Below are positions 25,197 to 35,000 of a stretch of 64,000 bases of DNA, piece by piece. The position numbers and the translations under genes were made by a program. Location: contig CAJTDX010000001.1 of assembly GCA_910575155.1 (NCBI GenBank), forward strand, positions 62,001 through 126,000. The letters are read 5' to 3'. Numbering within the stretch: position 1 is the stretch's first letter; each line of letters starts with the position of its first letter. This stretch comes from Lachnospiraceae bacterium (GTDB lineage: Bacteria; Bacillota; Clostridia; Lachnospirales; Lachnospiraceae). The notes beneath the pieces were generated by a model. That model saw only the letters and a list, made by a program, of their open reading frames with translations. It did no database searches and was not told where the DNA came from.

Positions 25197-25331
25197 ATTT
25201 TCCTCTGCTTTCCTTATTTTTATCGGAAGCCGGAAAATATAATTAACACAATTTGCACAAATTGACGCTTTTCCGACGTAAGTGGAATCGCTGACAACAG
25301 GCATAAAATAATGACTGTAAAACGAAACAAT

Positions 25332-25379
25332 GGAGGATATTTCCAGTGCGGTGAAAAATAATTATGCGGAGGATATTTC
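25332..25379 (-). promoter_or_regulatory. Direct repeat upstream of the LytTR operon
   Basis: GGAGGATATTTC occurs at 25332-25343 and 25368-25379, 36 bases apart, about 140-180 bases before the regulator start. Direct repeats are the normal LytTR target, so autoregulation is possible. The spacing is larger than the usual 21-23. Confidence 0.35.
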
Positions 25380-25529
25380 TTATATTTGTATACCGGTTTC
25401 ATAACAGAACAAGCCTGCTTTCATGCCTCTGCCCCTTCAATCCTGAAGGGATTGCACGCTTTGGGACGCCGCGTGCAGTTTCCTTGACGATATAATACTA
25501 TTCACACGCATGTATATAATATTTTATAT

Positions 25530-25625
25530 TATAGGAACTTCATCAACTTGAACACTTCACAGTAACAAGGTGTTTCTTATAAATAAAAAAACAGTATAAT
25601 CGGCGCCATTGCCTTTTATACTGTC
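25530..25625 (-). repeat. Hairpin repeat and terminator downstream of tRNA-Tyr
   Basis: An imperfect hairpin (TTATAGGAAC ... GTTTCTTATAA) is followed by the stem ACAGTATA/TATACTGT, a plausible stop for the tRNA transcript. It shares ACACTTC and ACAAGGT with the repeat at 15052 and GGCGCCATTGC with the sequence near 15182. The stretch 25380-25530 shows nothing else that I can name. Confidence 0.5.
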
Positions 25626-25670
25626 TTCTAAACTCACTTATGCTGTTTTACTTTTTCTCAATTGAGATTA

Positions 25671-25789
25671 ATGGATCGAGAAGGATTCGAACCGTTTTGG
25701 TTTTTCTCATCTGTTTTCATGGATGGAGAAGAATTCGAACCGTTTTGGTTTTTCTCATCTGTTTTCATGGATGGAGAAGGATTCGAACC
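25671..25789 (-). repeat. Tandem copies of the tRNA-Tyr 3' end (48-bp period)
   Basis: The T-arm and acceptor half of the tRNA (ATGGATGGAGAAGGATTCGAACC on the plus strand in two parts) starts at 25767 inside the gene. It recurs at 25719 and, with one change, at 25671. The 25-base linker GTTTTGGTTTTTCTCATCTG TTTTC separates the copies. The unit thus lies two extra times directly downstream of the tRNA. It may be a relic of attachment sites or local slippage. Confidence 0.85.
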
Positions 25790-25849
25790 TTCGAAGGCGT
25801 TGCCAACAGATTTACAGTCTGCCCCCTTTGGCCACTCGGGAATCCATCC
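25768..25849 (-). tRNA. tRNA-Tyr (GTA)
   Basis: An 82-base tRNA on the minus strand has the acceptor GGATGGA/TCCATCC, the D-arm with GAGTGGCCAAAGG, the anticodon loop CTGTAAA (GTA), a long class II variable arm typical of tRNA-Tyr, and the T-arm GAAGGTTCGAATCCTTC. The discriminator is A. CCA is not encoded, so the CCA-adding enzyme at 58913-60250 is needed. Confidence 0.95.
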
Positions 25850-25899
25850 AAATTCAGAAACAATTATTTCTGTTTCAATACTTGTCCTGACAGTAGTAA

Positions 25900-25928
25900 A
25901 TTATAACACATGTTCTTTTAACTTGCAA
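25900..25928 (-). promoter_or_regulatory. Promoter of tRNA-Tyr
   Basis: On the minus strand TTGCAA (25928-25923), a 17-base spacer and TATAAT (25905-25900) lie 51 bases before the tRNA. Confidence 0.75.
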
Positions 25929-26290
25929 GATTAATTTCACACTTTCTTCCATAATCCTAACCCTGCGAATGTATTGCATCATTTCTTGATAAAAGATATA
26001 AGCAATACTGGTTCATGCTGATTCCTTACCGTTTGGATTGTTCGGAAAGCTGACGATGCAGGCTTTTAGGAATCCGTAACTTAAACTGCCCGAAATAATC
26101 TTCTATCTGTCCGGCATCGGAGTCTCCTGCCACTCCTTTTTTGCAGTTTCACCCACATGATCCTTAAATCTTTTATACATATTATATTTCGTTTATTGCA
26201 GAATACAAGCCGCACAAATAAATTTCCACCATAAAATATTACAACACTTTTTATTATAAATGTCCACAAAATCCGTCCTTCTCAAATAAA
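25929..26290. other. Gene-free stretch, 362 bases
   Basis: I see no frame with a ribosome site and no recognisable RNA in this AT-rich sequence. It separates the tRNA promoter from the 3' end of the GH5-CotH gene. Confidence 0.5.
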
Positions 26291-26326
26291 ACAAAGAGGC
26301 ATACAGATCTGCTCCATATACCTCTT
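26291..26326 (-). terminator. Terminator of the GH5-CotH gene
   Basis: An imperfect stem AAAGAGG-ATA/TAT-CCTCTTT on the minus strand is followed by TTTGTTTTA, 24 bases after the stop codon. Confidence 0.6.
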
Positions 26327-26349
26327 TGCGCCGTCATCTTTCTGCCGTC

Positions 26350-29300
26350 TTATTTTATCATTGCTTTCTTACTGGTTCCTGCTTTTTGGAACAGTTTTTT
26401 AATACTGCTGCGTTTCTTAGCTGTCATCCCTTTGGGAAGCGTTATTTTCATCTTTGTACTGGTATTCTTAAACGCCCCGGATCTGATGGCGGTAAGCTTC
26501 TTTCCTTTCAGGATTACCGTTTTCAGTTTTTTACAGCCGTAAAAACTTTTCGTTCCAATGTTCTTCACATTCTTGCCCAGAGTTACTCTGGTAAGCCTGC
26601 GGCAGCCATAAAAGCTGCTGTCGCCAATAACTGCCGCTTTGGCGCCGATAGTTACGCCTGTCAGCCCCGTACATTTACGGAAACTGCTCTTTCCTATTTT
26701 AACGGCATTCCTGGTATCTATCCCGGTAAGTTTTGCGCAGCCGTAAAAACTGCTGTCGCCAATAGTTTCCACATTCCTGCCAATAGTCGCCTTCTTTAGC
26801 TTCTTAAAATTCTTAAACGCTCCTTTTTCAATTGCGGTTACTTTGCAGTTTATTCCGCTGATTTTGACGGTATCAGGAATTTTAACCGCAGCCGCATTTT
26901 TATTCAGTCCCTTCACTGCCGCCGCCGTTTTTTTCACTGCGTCAGTCACCTTATATTGTATACCTGTCTGATTATCATTGAAAATCTGCCCCTTGTTCAG
27001 CTCCTCTGTAAGAGGCGGAAGTTCCTCTTTTTGTTTCAGTTTGCTCTGCGCGTCCGTCAGCTCCTTTGCCAGCCCGTTCAGCTCCTCTATATCTTTGGAG
27101 CCTTTTGCCGCTTCCGCGTTTTTATAAGCTTTTTCAAATTCCGACCAGCTTTCCTTCGTATAATTCTTCTGGCCTGCCTCATAGATGCTCTTTGCCGCCT
27201 GCAGAGCATGGCTGTATTCTGCCTGTGCCGCCTGCAGAGGGGTAGCCAAAGCTTCTTTTGCCGCTTTGAGCGCCGCCGCCAGCTTCTTTAACTGTTCCAC
27301 ATCGTCAGATTCCTTTGCCGCCAGAGCAGCGTCATAGGCGCTCTGGAACGATAACCAGCTCTGTTTTGTATAGTTCCTCTGGCCTGCCCTGTAAAATCCC
27401 TGCGCGGCTGTTAGCTCATCCGTTAATTCTTCCCGCGCGGCTTCCAGCGGCGTATACTGCGTTTCTGTTTTCTTTAAGGCATTCTGCGCGGCTGTTAAAG
27501 CCTGCGCGCATGTTTTTACATGCTGCGCGTCAGTCGCTCTCATAGCAGCCTCGGCCTCTTTATAGGCGTTCTCAAACAACGACCAGCTCTCCCTGGTATA
27601 ATTTTTGCACCCTGCGCCATAAATCCCTTCGGCGGCTGTCAGCGCAAGTTCCAGTTCTTCCCGGGACGCTTCCAACTGCGTGATTAAAGCTGTTCGCGCA
27701 GCATCCAAAGTCCCCGCCAGCTTTCTTAACTGTTCCACATTGTCAGATTCCTTTGCCGCCCCGGCGCGCTCATAAGCTTTTATAAATTCCGACCAGCTTT
27801 CCTCCGTATAATTTTTGCGCCCCGCTTCATAAATTCCTTTTGCCGCTGTCAGCGCGTCCGTTAACTGTTGCTGTACAATTTGCAGCGGCGTATGTTGTCC
27901 CTGATCTTTGATTTCCAAAGCGTTCTGCGCATATTCAAGAACCTCTGCCAGCTTCTTTAATTGCGCGGCGTCATTCGAACTTTTCATCGCTTCCGCATCA
28001 GTACAGGCGTTCTGAAACAGCCTCCAGCTTTCGTCCGTATAATTTCTCCTGCCCGCCTCAGAAATCCCCTTTGCCGCTGTCAGCGCGCGTTCCAGCCTGT
28101 CTTTTGCAATTTCCAGTTCCGGACTTGTCAAATCATTTTGCGCTTCTGTAAGAGCTTCTGCTAATTTCCGCAGCTTTGCTACATCACTGATCTGTTCCGC
28201 CGCTCTGGCGTCTTCATAAGCGTTCTGAAAAGCTCTCCAGCTCTCGTCTGTATAATGCTTCTGTCCGGCGTCAAATATGCTCTTTGCTCCTTTTAACACC
28301 TCGTTTAATGCTTTCTTTGCTTCCTCTAAATCTGTGTCTCTGGCATTCTCATTCTGCACCAGCGTCACATAATTGGAACCTGTATACGTTCCACCGGATG
28401 ATCTTCCGTAAATCTGAATCGTATTCTTCAATCCCTGCGCTTCCGTAAACAAAGAGGACTCCAGGAGTATGGAAGCCGTTTGTTCCGATACATCCGTTTT
28501 TCCCGCCAGAATACCGTTTACATAGCACTCCGCTGTTTTTACATTGGAACTGCCAAAAGATACTTTGGCAAGAACATTTTTTTCCGGACGTATATCGCCT
28601 GTAAGCGGTTTTGTTCCATGCTCGGTATACAGGGAAATCCGGCAGTTTTTGTCCGCCTTATACTGATAAACGCTCCCAAAGGAATCTGTCAGCGTTTTTG
28701 CGCTGGCAAACTGAGCGTCCAGCCACTGAATACGGTTGTACATCCATGTTTTAAAATTAGCCGCGCCGCCGTCAAACGTGTAATCCGGCCACCATTTTGC
28801 AAAATCCTTTGCCGCGGAAGCAGAAAGATATGCGGCGTAACGGTCAATGTTACTTAACAGATCTTCTATCAATGTGCCGCGGATACTCTGGTACAGTTCC
28901 AGCGCTTTTTCTACAAAATAAGGATCTCTGATCATCTGTGCAAACCAGTTGCGGTAATTGGTATCCGCCGTTTCCGTGGTATGCCAGTAAGCTGCGCTTT
29001 GGGACGCTTCATAATTCTGTCCGCCCGCGCCATAATCCATATCCCATAAAGGTCCCATATATAAAACAGAGTCAATATCTTTATACATATAGGTGCTGTT
29101 TTTTCCGGCGTCCATATTGCAGAAGATCTCGTTCACAAGCCAGTATTTTATCGCAGAATCAAAGTCCATCAGCTCTGTATACCGCACCTGTTTTCCCTGA
29201 TATTCTGTATAAAAATTCTCGGAATACACTGCGTCCTCGACGGCCTGAACATAATCTTTTATATAAGAAAACATTTCACGATTGGTATTTAAATATTCCG

Positions 29301-31878
29301 GATCCTTGACGTTCATCTCCTTGCCGTGACTGGTCTTCCATTTGCTGATTTCATCATAGTACATATCGTTTTCCAGCAGGAACCCGCCGTTAAAGTCAGG
29401 TATCTGAAATTTATCCCTGTAGTCTTGCAGATGATATTCGGTATTCTCAAACGTCACCCGCTTTGTTGTAATCCAGCTCAGATTTTCCACAAGCTGCTCC
29501 TCAAGCGCGTCCCTTTTGTCCTTTGGCACAAGCGCTTTAGCGATCTCTTCCGCCAGCCCTTCCCAGTCAAAGATATTCACCCGGTTCTTGTCCACGCGGA
29601 TCTGTTCTGTGAGCTGGTAAGTTCCGACGTAACTGCCATTGAGAACCACTTCCACCCAGGTGGATTTCATATACGGCATTCCCAGTTCCCCGGACAGGTC
29701 ATAAGCCAGTTTGTTTTTCATAAAACTGTAATCTTTGTAGTTTGCAAGCAGAACCCAATGTTTGTTTGCTCCCATACCCAGCAGATCCTTTTTGGTACCG
29801 AGTTTTATTTTGTAGGGCATTTTTCCTCCCCGCATAGCCCAGTCCCAGGTGGCGTTTCCCCGCCCGCGGATCTGAACAGGAGCGTCCCCGCCTCCCGTAC
29901 TGTCGTATAACATGCTTTCATCCGCAAACTGTTCATTTCCCACAAGTTTCATATCTGCGGTCACATATTCTGTCTTGCTGCTTATTGGCTCTCCATTTTC
30001 CGGTGTGATATACAAAACCGGAAGTATCTGCGGCTTTATCTGCTCATCTTCTGAGTTATCATACGCCCCGCTGGGTGTTTTGAGCGTAAACTGCAGATAA
30101 TCCATGTTAAGCTTTGCCTTACCCGGATCAGAGCCATCCATAATTTTCACTCCGTGCAGACCAGTCTCAGGAATATTGATTGTGCCAATCACAACCTCCT
30201 GATATCCGTCCGTCACCCTTGTGTCAATGGTTGTGGTCGTCACCCCGTCTCCCGTCGTTTCTGTGCTTAAGCCAAACATAAAATTGCTGTCGCTGCTCTG
30301 CTCCACTTTCATTCGTACCTTAACTTCATAAGTACCCGCCTGACGAAAATATACAACCCATTTGGCGTTTCCCCAGCTTTCGGCATTCCATCTGACGTAC
30401 TTTACGTGTTCGCCTCCGGCCTCTTCTTCAGCGATCGAAACATGATAAGATGAAAACTCGCCTGATGTGGGATTGCAGTATTCTGCCTGCAGTCTGCCGC
30501 CATATTTCTCCAAATCCACCCCGCCGCTGCGCGTCAGAATTTTTTCTTTCCTGGCAAAAGGCCGGGCCGCTTCCTCAGCCGCTGCTTTTACCACATCGCA
30601 AAATCCTTCCCTGTGATTGATATGGGACGAGCCGTTATCGCTCCATCTTGCCAGAATATCTTCGTACTCTGCAGTGGCTGCATTTACTTTACGGCTGTCG
30701 TCCAGATAGTACTGGCACCAGTTTTGGGCGGTAGTAGTTTCTGTTTCAATTCCTTTATAGCTCCAGGTCGTCCAGCTAATTCCCGCCTTGTTCAGAAGCT
30801 CAAGCCCCTGTTCCCATGCAGAAGGCTGATTCATCAGACAAAATTCACCAATGTAGGACGGAACATTATAATCCTGGTTAACGATATTGTCTATCTTATT
30901 TTTTAGACTGGATATCTGCTCTCCGGCAATATTATCATAGTCATCATAATGATACTGATGATATTCATACATAACATTTTCCCAGCCGTAAGTTTCAGGA
31001 TCAGGCAGATCAACGGGATCCCAGGTAGCTTCCATAATCAGCATATGATCCGCATCCACCGCCCGGATTCTCTGATAAGCCTCATCATAAATCTTCCACA
31101 GCAGCTCATGCAGCTCGTCTGCAGAAAGCTGTGAATTGTAGCGGTAGGTACAATATGGCTCGTTGAGAAGGTCATAACCGGCCACAGTTGGATTTCCTTT
31201 ATAATGTCCGGCAAGATCTTCCCACAGTTTATAGTACAGTTCCTGGTTCGCTTTGGCATTGCCGCCAAAGAAAAATTCTGATCTGGCTTCTTTCTGGCTG
31301 CCGCCGTCAATTCCGGAATGGTCGCTGCCATTTTGTGATCCGGGCGCGCCGTGCATATCGAGAATCACATAGATCCCCCTTTTTCCCGCTTCTTCCACAA
31401 ACCAGTCCATCCGTTCATAGCGGTTCTCCAGCAGGTTTCCCTCAAAATCCACCAGATTCATATACCAAAATGGCAGACGGATGCAGTTCATTCCCAGGGC
31501 GGCGATATGGTCAAAATCCTCCTCGGTCCAAAATCCTTTCTGGTAGGTTTGGATGATTTCTCTCATATGATCCTCGCCAAAGCGCTGGGTAAGCTTTTGG
31601 TACATATCCATCTCAGCCGCAATGCCGTTTTCTTTGTCCGCCTGCAGCGTACACATCCACGGCTCCTGTATAAGATATCCGCCTGCATTCGTTCCTTTTA
31701 ACTGCACAATCTCTCCCTGCCCGGAATTGCTGCAGACTTCTCTGCCATTGGCTTTTAGAAAATCAAGGTTCGTCATAGCTTCTGCACTTTGCGCATATAC
31801 CCCGGCTGGCGCTGAGATCTTGCTTAGAACAATCGCCGCCGTCAGTGCAGCGGCAATCCATTTTTTTAGTATTTTCAT
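26350..31878 (-). CDS. Giant secreted GH5-CBM-CotH-FIVAR-LRR protein
   Basis: This 1842-residue protein has a signal peptide at 1-29. A GH5 domain at about 36-420 has the proton donor in YDLLNEPYCTY and the nucleophile in YIGEFCLM. LKGTNAGGYLIQEPW and DMHGAPGSQNGSDHSG are typical of the exo-beta-1,3-glucanase branch. A CBM6/35-like domain lies at about 453-600. A CotH-type kinase-like domain at about 620-1063 has RGRGNATWDW, YMKSTWVEVVLNGSYVGTY and GPLWDMDYGAG. An Ig-like domain follows. Six FIVAR helical repeats (about 1180-1622, with AGQKNYTKESW) and a basic BspA-type LRR tail (about 1633-1842) close it. CotH domains phosphorylate proteins in spore coats and occur in some cellulosomal proteins. 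A GH5 fusion is unusual. ATG 31878 has AAAGGAAAG before it. The substrate is inferred. Confidence 0.85.
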   Translation of the reverse strand: MKILKKWIAAALTAAIVLSKISAPAGVYAQSAEAMTNLDFLKANGREVCSNSGQGEIVQLKGTNAGGYLIQEPWMCTLQADKENGIAAEMDMYQKLTQRFGEDHMREIIQTYQKGFWTEEDFDHIAALGMNCIRLPFWYMNLVDFEGNLLENRYERMDWFVEEAGKRGIYVILDMHGAPGSQNGSDHSGIDGGSQKEARSEFFFGGNAKANQELYYKLWEDLAGHYKGNPTVAGYDLLNEPYCTYRYNSQLSADELHELLWKIYDEAYQRIRAVDADHMLIMEATWDPVDLPDPETYGWENVMYEYHQYHYDDYDNIAGEQISSLKNKIDNIVNQDYNVPSYIGEFCLMNQPSAWEQGLELLNKAGISWTTWSYKGIETETTTAQNWCQYYLDDSRKVNAATAEYEDILARWSDNGSSHINHREGFCDVVKAAAEEAARPFARKEKILTRSGGVDLEKYGGRLQAEYCNPTSGEFSSYHVSIAEEEAGGEHVKYVRWNAESWGNAKWVVYFRQAGTYEVKVRMKVEQSSDSNFMFGLSTETTGDGVTTTTIDTRVTDGYQEVVIGTINIPETGLHGVKIMDGSDPGKAKLNMDYLQFTLKTPSGAYDNSEDEQIKPQILPVLYITPENGEPISSKTEYVTADMKLVGNEQFADESMLYDSTGGGDAPVQIRGRGNATWDWAMRGGKMPYKIKLGTKKDLLGMGANKHWVLLANYKDYSFMKNKLAYDLSGELGMPYMKSTWVEVVLNGSYVGTYQLTEQIRVDKNRVNIFDWEGLAEEIAKALVPKDKRDALEEQLVENLSWITTKRVTFENTEYHLQDYRDKFQIPDFNGGFLLENDMYYDEISKWKTSHGKEMNVKDPEYLNTNREMFSYIKDYVQAVEDAVYSENFYTEYQGKQVRYTELMDFDSAIKYWLVNEIFCNMDAGKNSTYMYKDIDSVLYMGPLWDMDYGAGGQNYEASQSAAYWHTTETADTNYRNWFAQMIRDPYFVEKALELYQSIRGTLIEDLLSNIDRYAAYLSASAAKDFAKWWPDYTFDGGAANFKTWMYNRIQWLDAQFASAKTLTDSFGSVYQYKADKNCRISLYTEHGTKPLTGDIRPEKNVLAKVSFGSSNVKTAECYVNGILAGKTDVSEQTASILLESSLFTEAQGLKNTIQIYGRSSGGTYTGSNYVTLVQNENARDTDLEEAKKALNEVLKGAKSIFDAGQKHYTDESWRAFQNAYEDARAAEQISDVAKLRKLAEALTEAQNDLTSPELEIAKDRLERALTAAKGISEAGRRNYTDESWRLFQNACTDAEAMKSSNDAAQLKKLAEVLEYAQNALEIKDQGQHTPLQIVQQQLTDALTAAKGIYEAGRKNYTEESWSEFIKAYERAGAAKESDNVEQLRKLAGTLDAARTALITQLEASREELELALTAAEGIYGAGCKNYTRESWSLFENAYKEAEAAMRATDAQHVKTCAQALTAAQNALKKTETQYTPLEAAREELTDELTAAQGFYRAGQRNYTKQSWLSFQSAYDAALAAKESDDVEQLKKLAAALKAAKEALATPLQAAQAEYSHALQAAKSIYEAGQKNYTKESWSEFEKAYKNAEAAKGSKDIEELNGLAKELTDAQSKLKQKEELPPLTEELNKGQIFNDNQTGIQYKVTDAVKKTAAAVKGLNKNAAAVKIPDTVKISGINCKVTAIEKGAFKNFKKLKKATIGRNVETIGDSSFYGCAKLTGIDTRNAVKIGKSSFRKCTGLTGVTIGAKAAVIGDSSFYGCRRLTRVTLGKNVKNIGTKSFYGCKKLKTVILKGKKLTAIRSGAFKNTSTKMKITLPKGMTAKKRSSIKKLFQKAGTSKKAMIK

Positions 31879-31948
31879 CTTCTTTCCTTTCTCAAATAAA
31901 ACCAAAGCAGACTATTCATCCCTTTCCACGCGTACGCAAATATAAAAA

Positions 31949-31987
31949 GGGAGCCGCCCCCTGTACTCTCTGTTGGAGGCGGCTCCC
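31949..31987 (-). terminator. Terminator of the CBM-GH3 operon
   Basis: The 10-bp stem GGGAGCCGCC/GGCGGCTCCC has a 19-base loop and on the minus strand is followed by TTTTTATA. It separates the GH3 gene from the GH5-CotH gene. Confidence 0.85.
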
Positions 31988-32040
31988 CTTCAGGAACATC
32001 ATGTATTCTTAAGCCTGCCGCTGTACGAAAGACTTTAGAA

Positions 32041-35000
32041 TTATTTTACTTTAATTTTAAATGTCTTTTTAATCTTTCCGGAAGTTGCAACTACTGTCAC
32101 GCTGCCTTTCTTCTTTGCTGTGAATTTGCCGGCTTTTGTAAGTTTGGCAACCTTGGAAGATTTCTTTAAGGACCAGGTAATTTTAGCGGAAGATCCGTAT
32201 GCTTTTGCTTTCAGCTTCACTGATTTGCCCTTTTTCACAGAAGCCGGAACTTTCACTTTTTTGATATAAGCTTTCTTGACCGTCACATTAAATGTGAATA
32301 CTTTGGACTCTCCGTTTGTCAATTCCACTTTTGCCGTAATTGCCGCTTTGCCTGCTTTGGCAGCCGTAATTTCACCGGCAATATTAATTGCCGCTGCTTT
32401 CACATTGGATGTGCCGTAGTCAACGCTCTTAATTTCTGCGCCCTGAGGCACGGTTACTGTAATCTTCGCTGTATTTTCGGTGTTTCCGCCTGCATAGAGC
32501 AATGATTTGCTGCAGGCAGCTTTCACCTGATTAATCGCTCCCTGATTGGAAGTTACCGGAGGCTTGGGCTTATCGCCGTCCGGATTATACTTCTCAACGA
32601 CTACTGTACAGGATGCTTTCAGGGAACCTGCGCTTACCGTGATCACAGCAGTTCCTTCTGCCGCGCCTGTTACCACGCCGTCTTTGACAGTTGCCACTTT
32701 CTCATCGCTGCTGCTCCAGATCAGTGTATCCGTATGTTCTGCGGGCGCTGTTACAGCGTTCAATACCACGCTGTTTCCAGGAATCAGAGAGAGTTCTTTC
32801 GCCTCTAATTTGATGGATGTAACAGGAGTTTTTACAGCAAGGTTCTTATCTGCTTCCTGCAATGCCTGCAGAGCCGCGTCCAGTTCACCCTGTGACGCTG
32901 CGTTTGCCGCCGCTTCCTTTGCGGCTTCCAACGCAAGCCGGAATGCTTCCTGTCTTGCCGCCGGATATGCGGAAATGTCTTTTGCTTCCGCCGCTTCAAT
33001 GGCATTCTTCAACTCAGTGTCGGACAATTCACTTGCCAGTTTCATGTTAATCCAGTTCAGCTCCATACCTGCCATATCAAAATATACTTTGAGTTTGTGT
33101 TTTCCAGCTGTGAGCTTAACCTTGTTGACCTGAGAAGTCACCCATTCCTGAGCTCCTCCGGTACCGCTGGTTACAAAGCTTGTAGCTTCTTCACCGTCCA
33201 GATATACGATCGCTTTCACCTGGGCAGTCTCAGAGGCTGCGGACGCCATACGCGCTGTAAAGTCATAGATGCCTGTCTTGGCGACGTTAACGTTGTAGGT
33301 CACATATTCGCCTTTGTTGCAGTTTGTAAAATTCTTTCCGCCGTCCTCATCTTTACATACCGTCGGTCTTAAGCCGCTGCTGATGGCAACAGGCTCAGTC
33401 TGCGCCACCTTCAGTTTTGTATCATTGCCGATCTCCAGAACAGGCGCCGCTACGTCGGTATTGAATTTTACATAATCAAAATTCGCTGCCAGACTGTCTG
33501 CATTCTCTACGGAACCGTTGCAATTGATCAGTGCAAACTTGGGATCGCTGTATTCGCCGGAAGCTGCCGCGGAGAAGTTCATATATGTTTCGCCGTCCGG
33601 GCTTACTGCCGCGGTGTAGGTATTGCCGATTTTTTTCAGTTTAAAATAAACAGTATCGGAGAATTTCTCTAAATCACTGGCAGGAAGCTCTTCCAAAATA
33701 CTGATTGTGGCATTTGTTTCCTGCGTGAGGCTGATTGTCAGTTTGCTGCTCCATTCAGCCTTCAGATTAATGTAGTTGTCATTGTCCTGTTTTACCACGA
33801 TACCCGTACTCTGATAATTTGTCCATGGAAGCTTTGCAACATCCAGTTTTGCAACGGCTTCCCAGTCGCCATATGCGGACTGTACAAACAAATTGTGGGC
33901 GTTTGTCTCAGGCTTATCACTCTGGTCCTGATATAAGCTTCCATACTCAGAATTGATGGTCAAATGACCGTTTCCAATGGACCAGTTATCCGGATTCTCA
34001 TTTTCCACAGTCCAGATCGTTTCATTGAGGCTGTTATCATTGAACTCGTCGTTCTGCGGTCTCACACCAAAACGAATACGGTAATATTTTACCTGGTCCG
34101 TCGTGGTACATGTAATCGTCGCCATCTTTAATTCATTGTCCCATGATTTGGAAACGGTTACATCATCGGAAGCCGTCCAGGTAATTGCCGGCTCGCTGCT
34201 GATGGATTCTACCGGAATCGCATACTCATATACTTCGGGAGTAAATCCTTCAATGGTTGCGCCGTTTATTCTGATATCGTCAAGAACTGCATAAACCGGA
34301 TTATCAAATACTGGCGGCAGACCTTCCTGCGCAGAGAAGATGACGCGGTAGATGGTCTCCTCACCGTTCTCTTTTACATAAATCTTAGCAACACGAGAGT
34401 CTTTTGTCGCCTGCTCCACGGTAACTGCGCCATTGCCCAGAGCCGTGCCGCTGACTTCTGGCATCTTATCGATCTGAGACGGCATATAAACATTGTATTC
34501 AAATACATATTCGTCAAAGGTAGTAATCTCACGTCCGTCAACTGTGATGGCGGTAAGTCTGGGATCGCCAAACTGAGATTTCTCAACGCTGAACCACTCG
34601 TCGCCACTCGTACTGTACGGCTCAAATTCTCTTCCGGTCAGTCTTGCAAACGCCTGAGACTTCAGCAGATAATTACAGATATTCACGGCTGATCTTTGCA
34701 GTTCTGCAGTTGTAAGACCGTCTGTCACAATCTTGGTTCCTACATTGGAAGCGCTGTCTGTGGAGGAATCCGGCGTAACCTTGTACAGGTCATTCTGGGA
34801 TTTTACCATAGCATTGAGATACTGCACGCCGCTGGATGTGGTGCTGGCGTCGCCAATGTTTTTATTCATTCTTGCCCACCAGTCAGTCATTACAATTCCT
34901 TCAAATCCCCACTCTTTGCGCAGGATATCAGTTGCCAGATCATAATTGCTGGCTGCCCACAGTCCGTTGATCGGATTGTAGGAAGTCATAACAGAACGGG

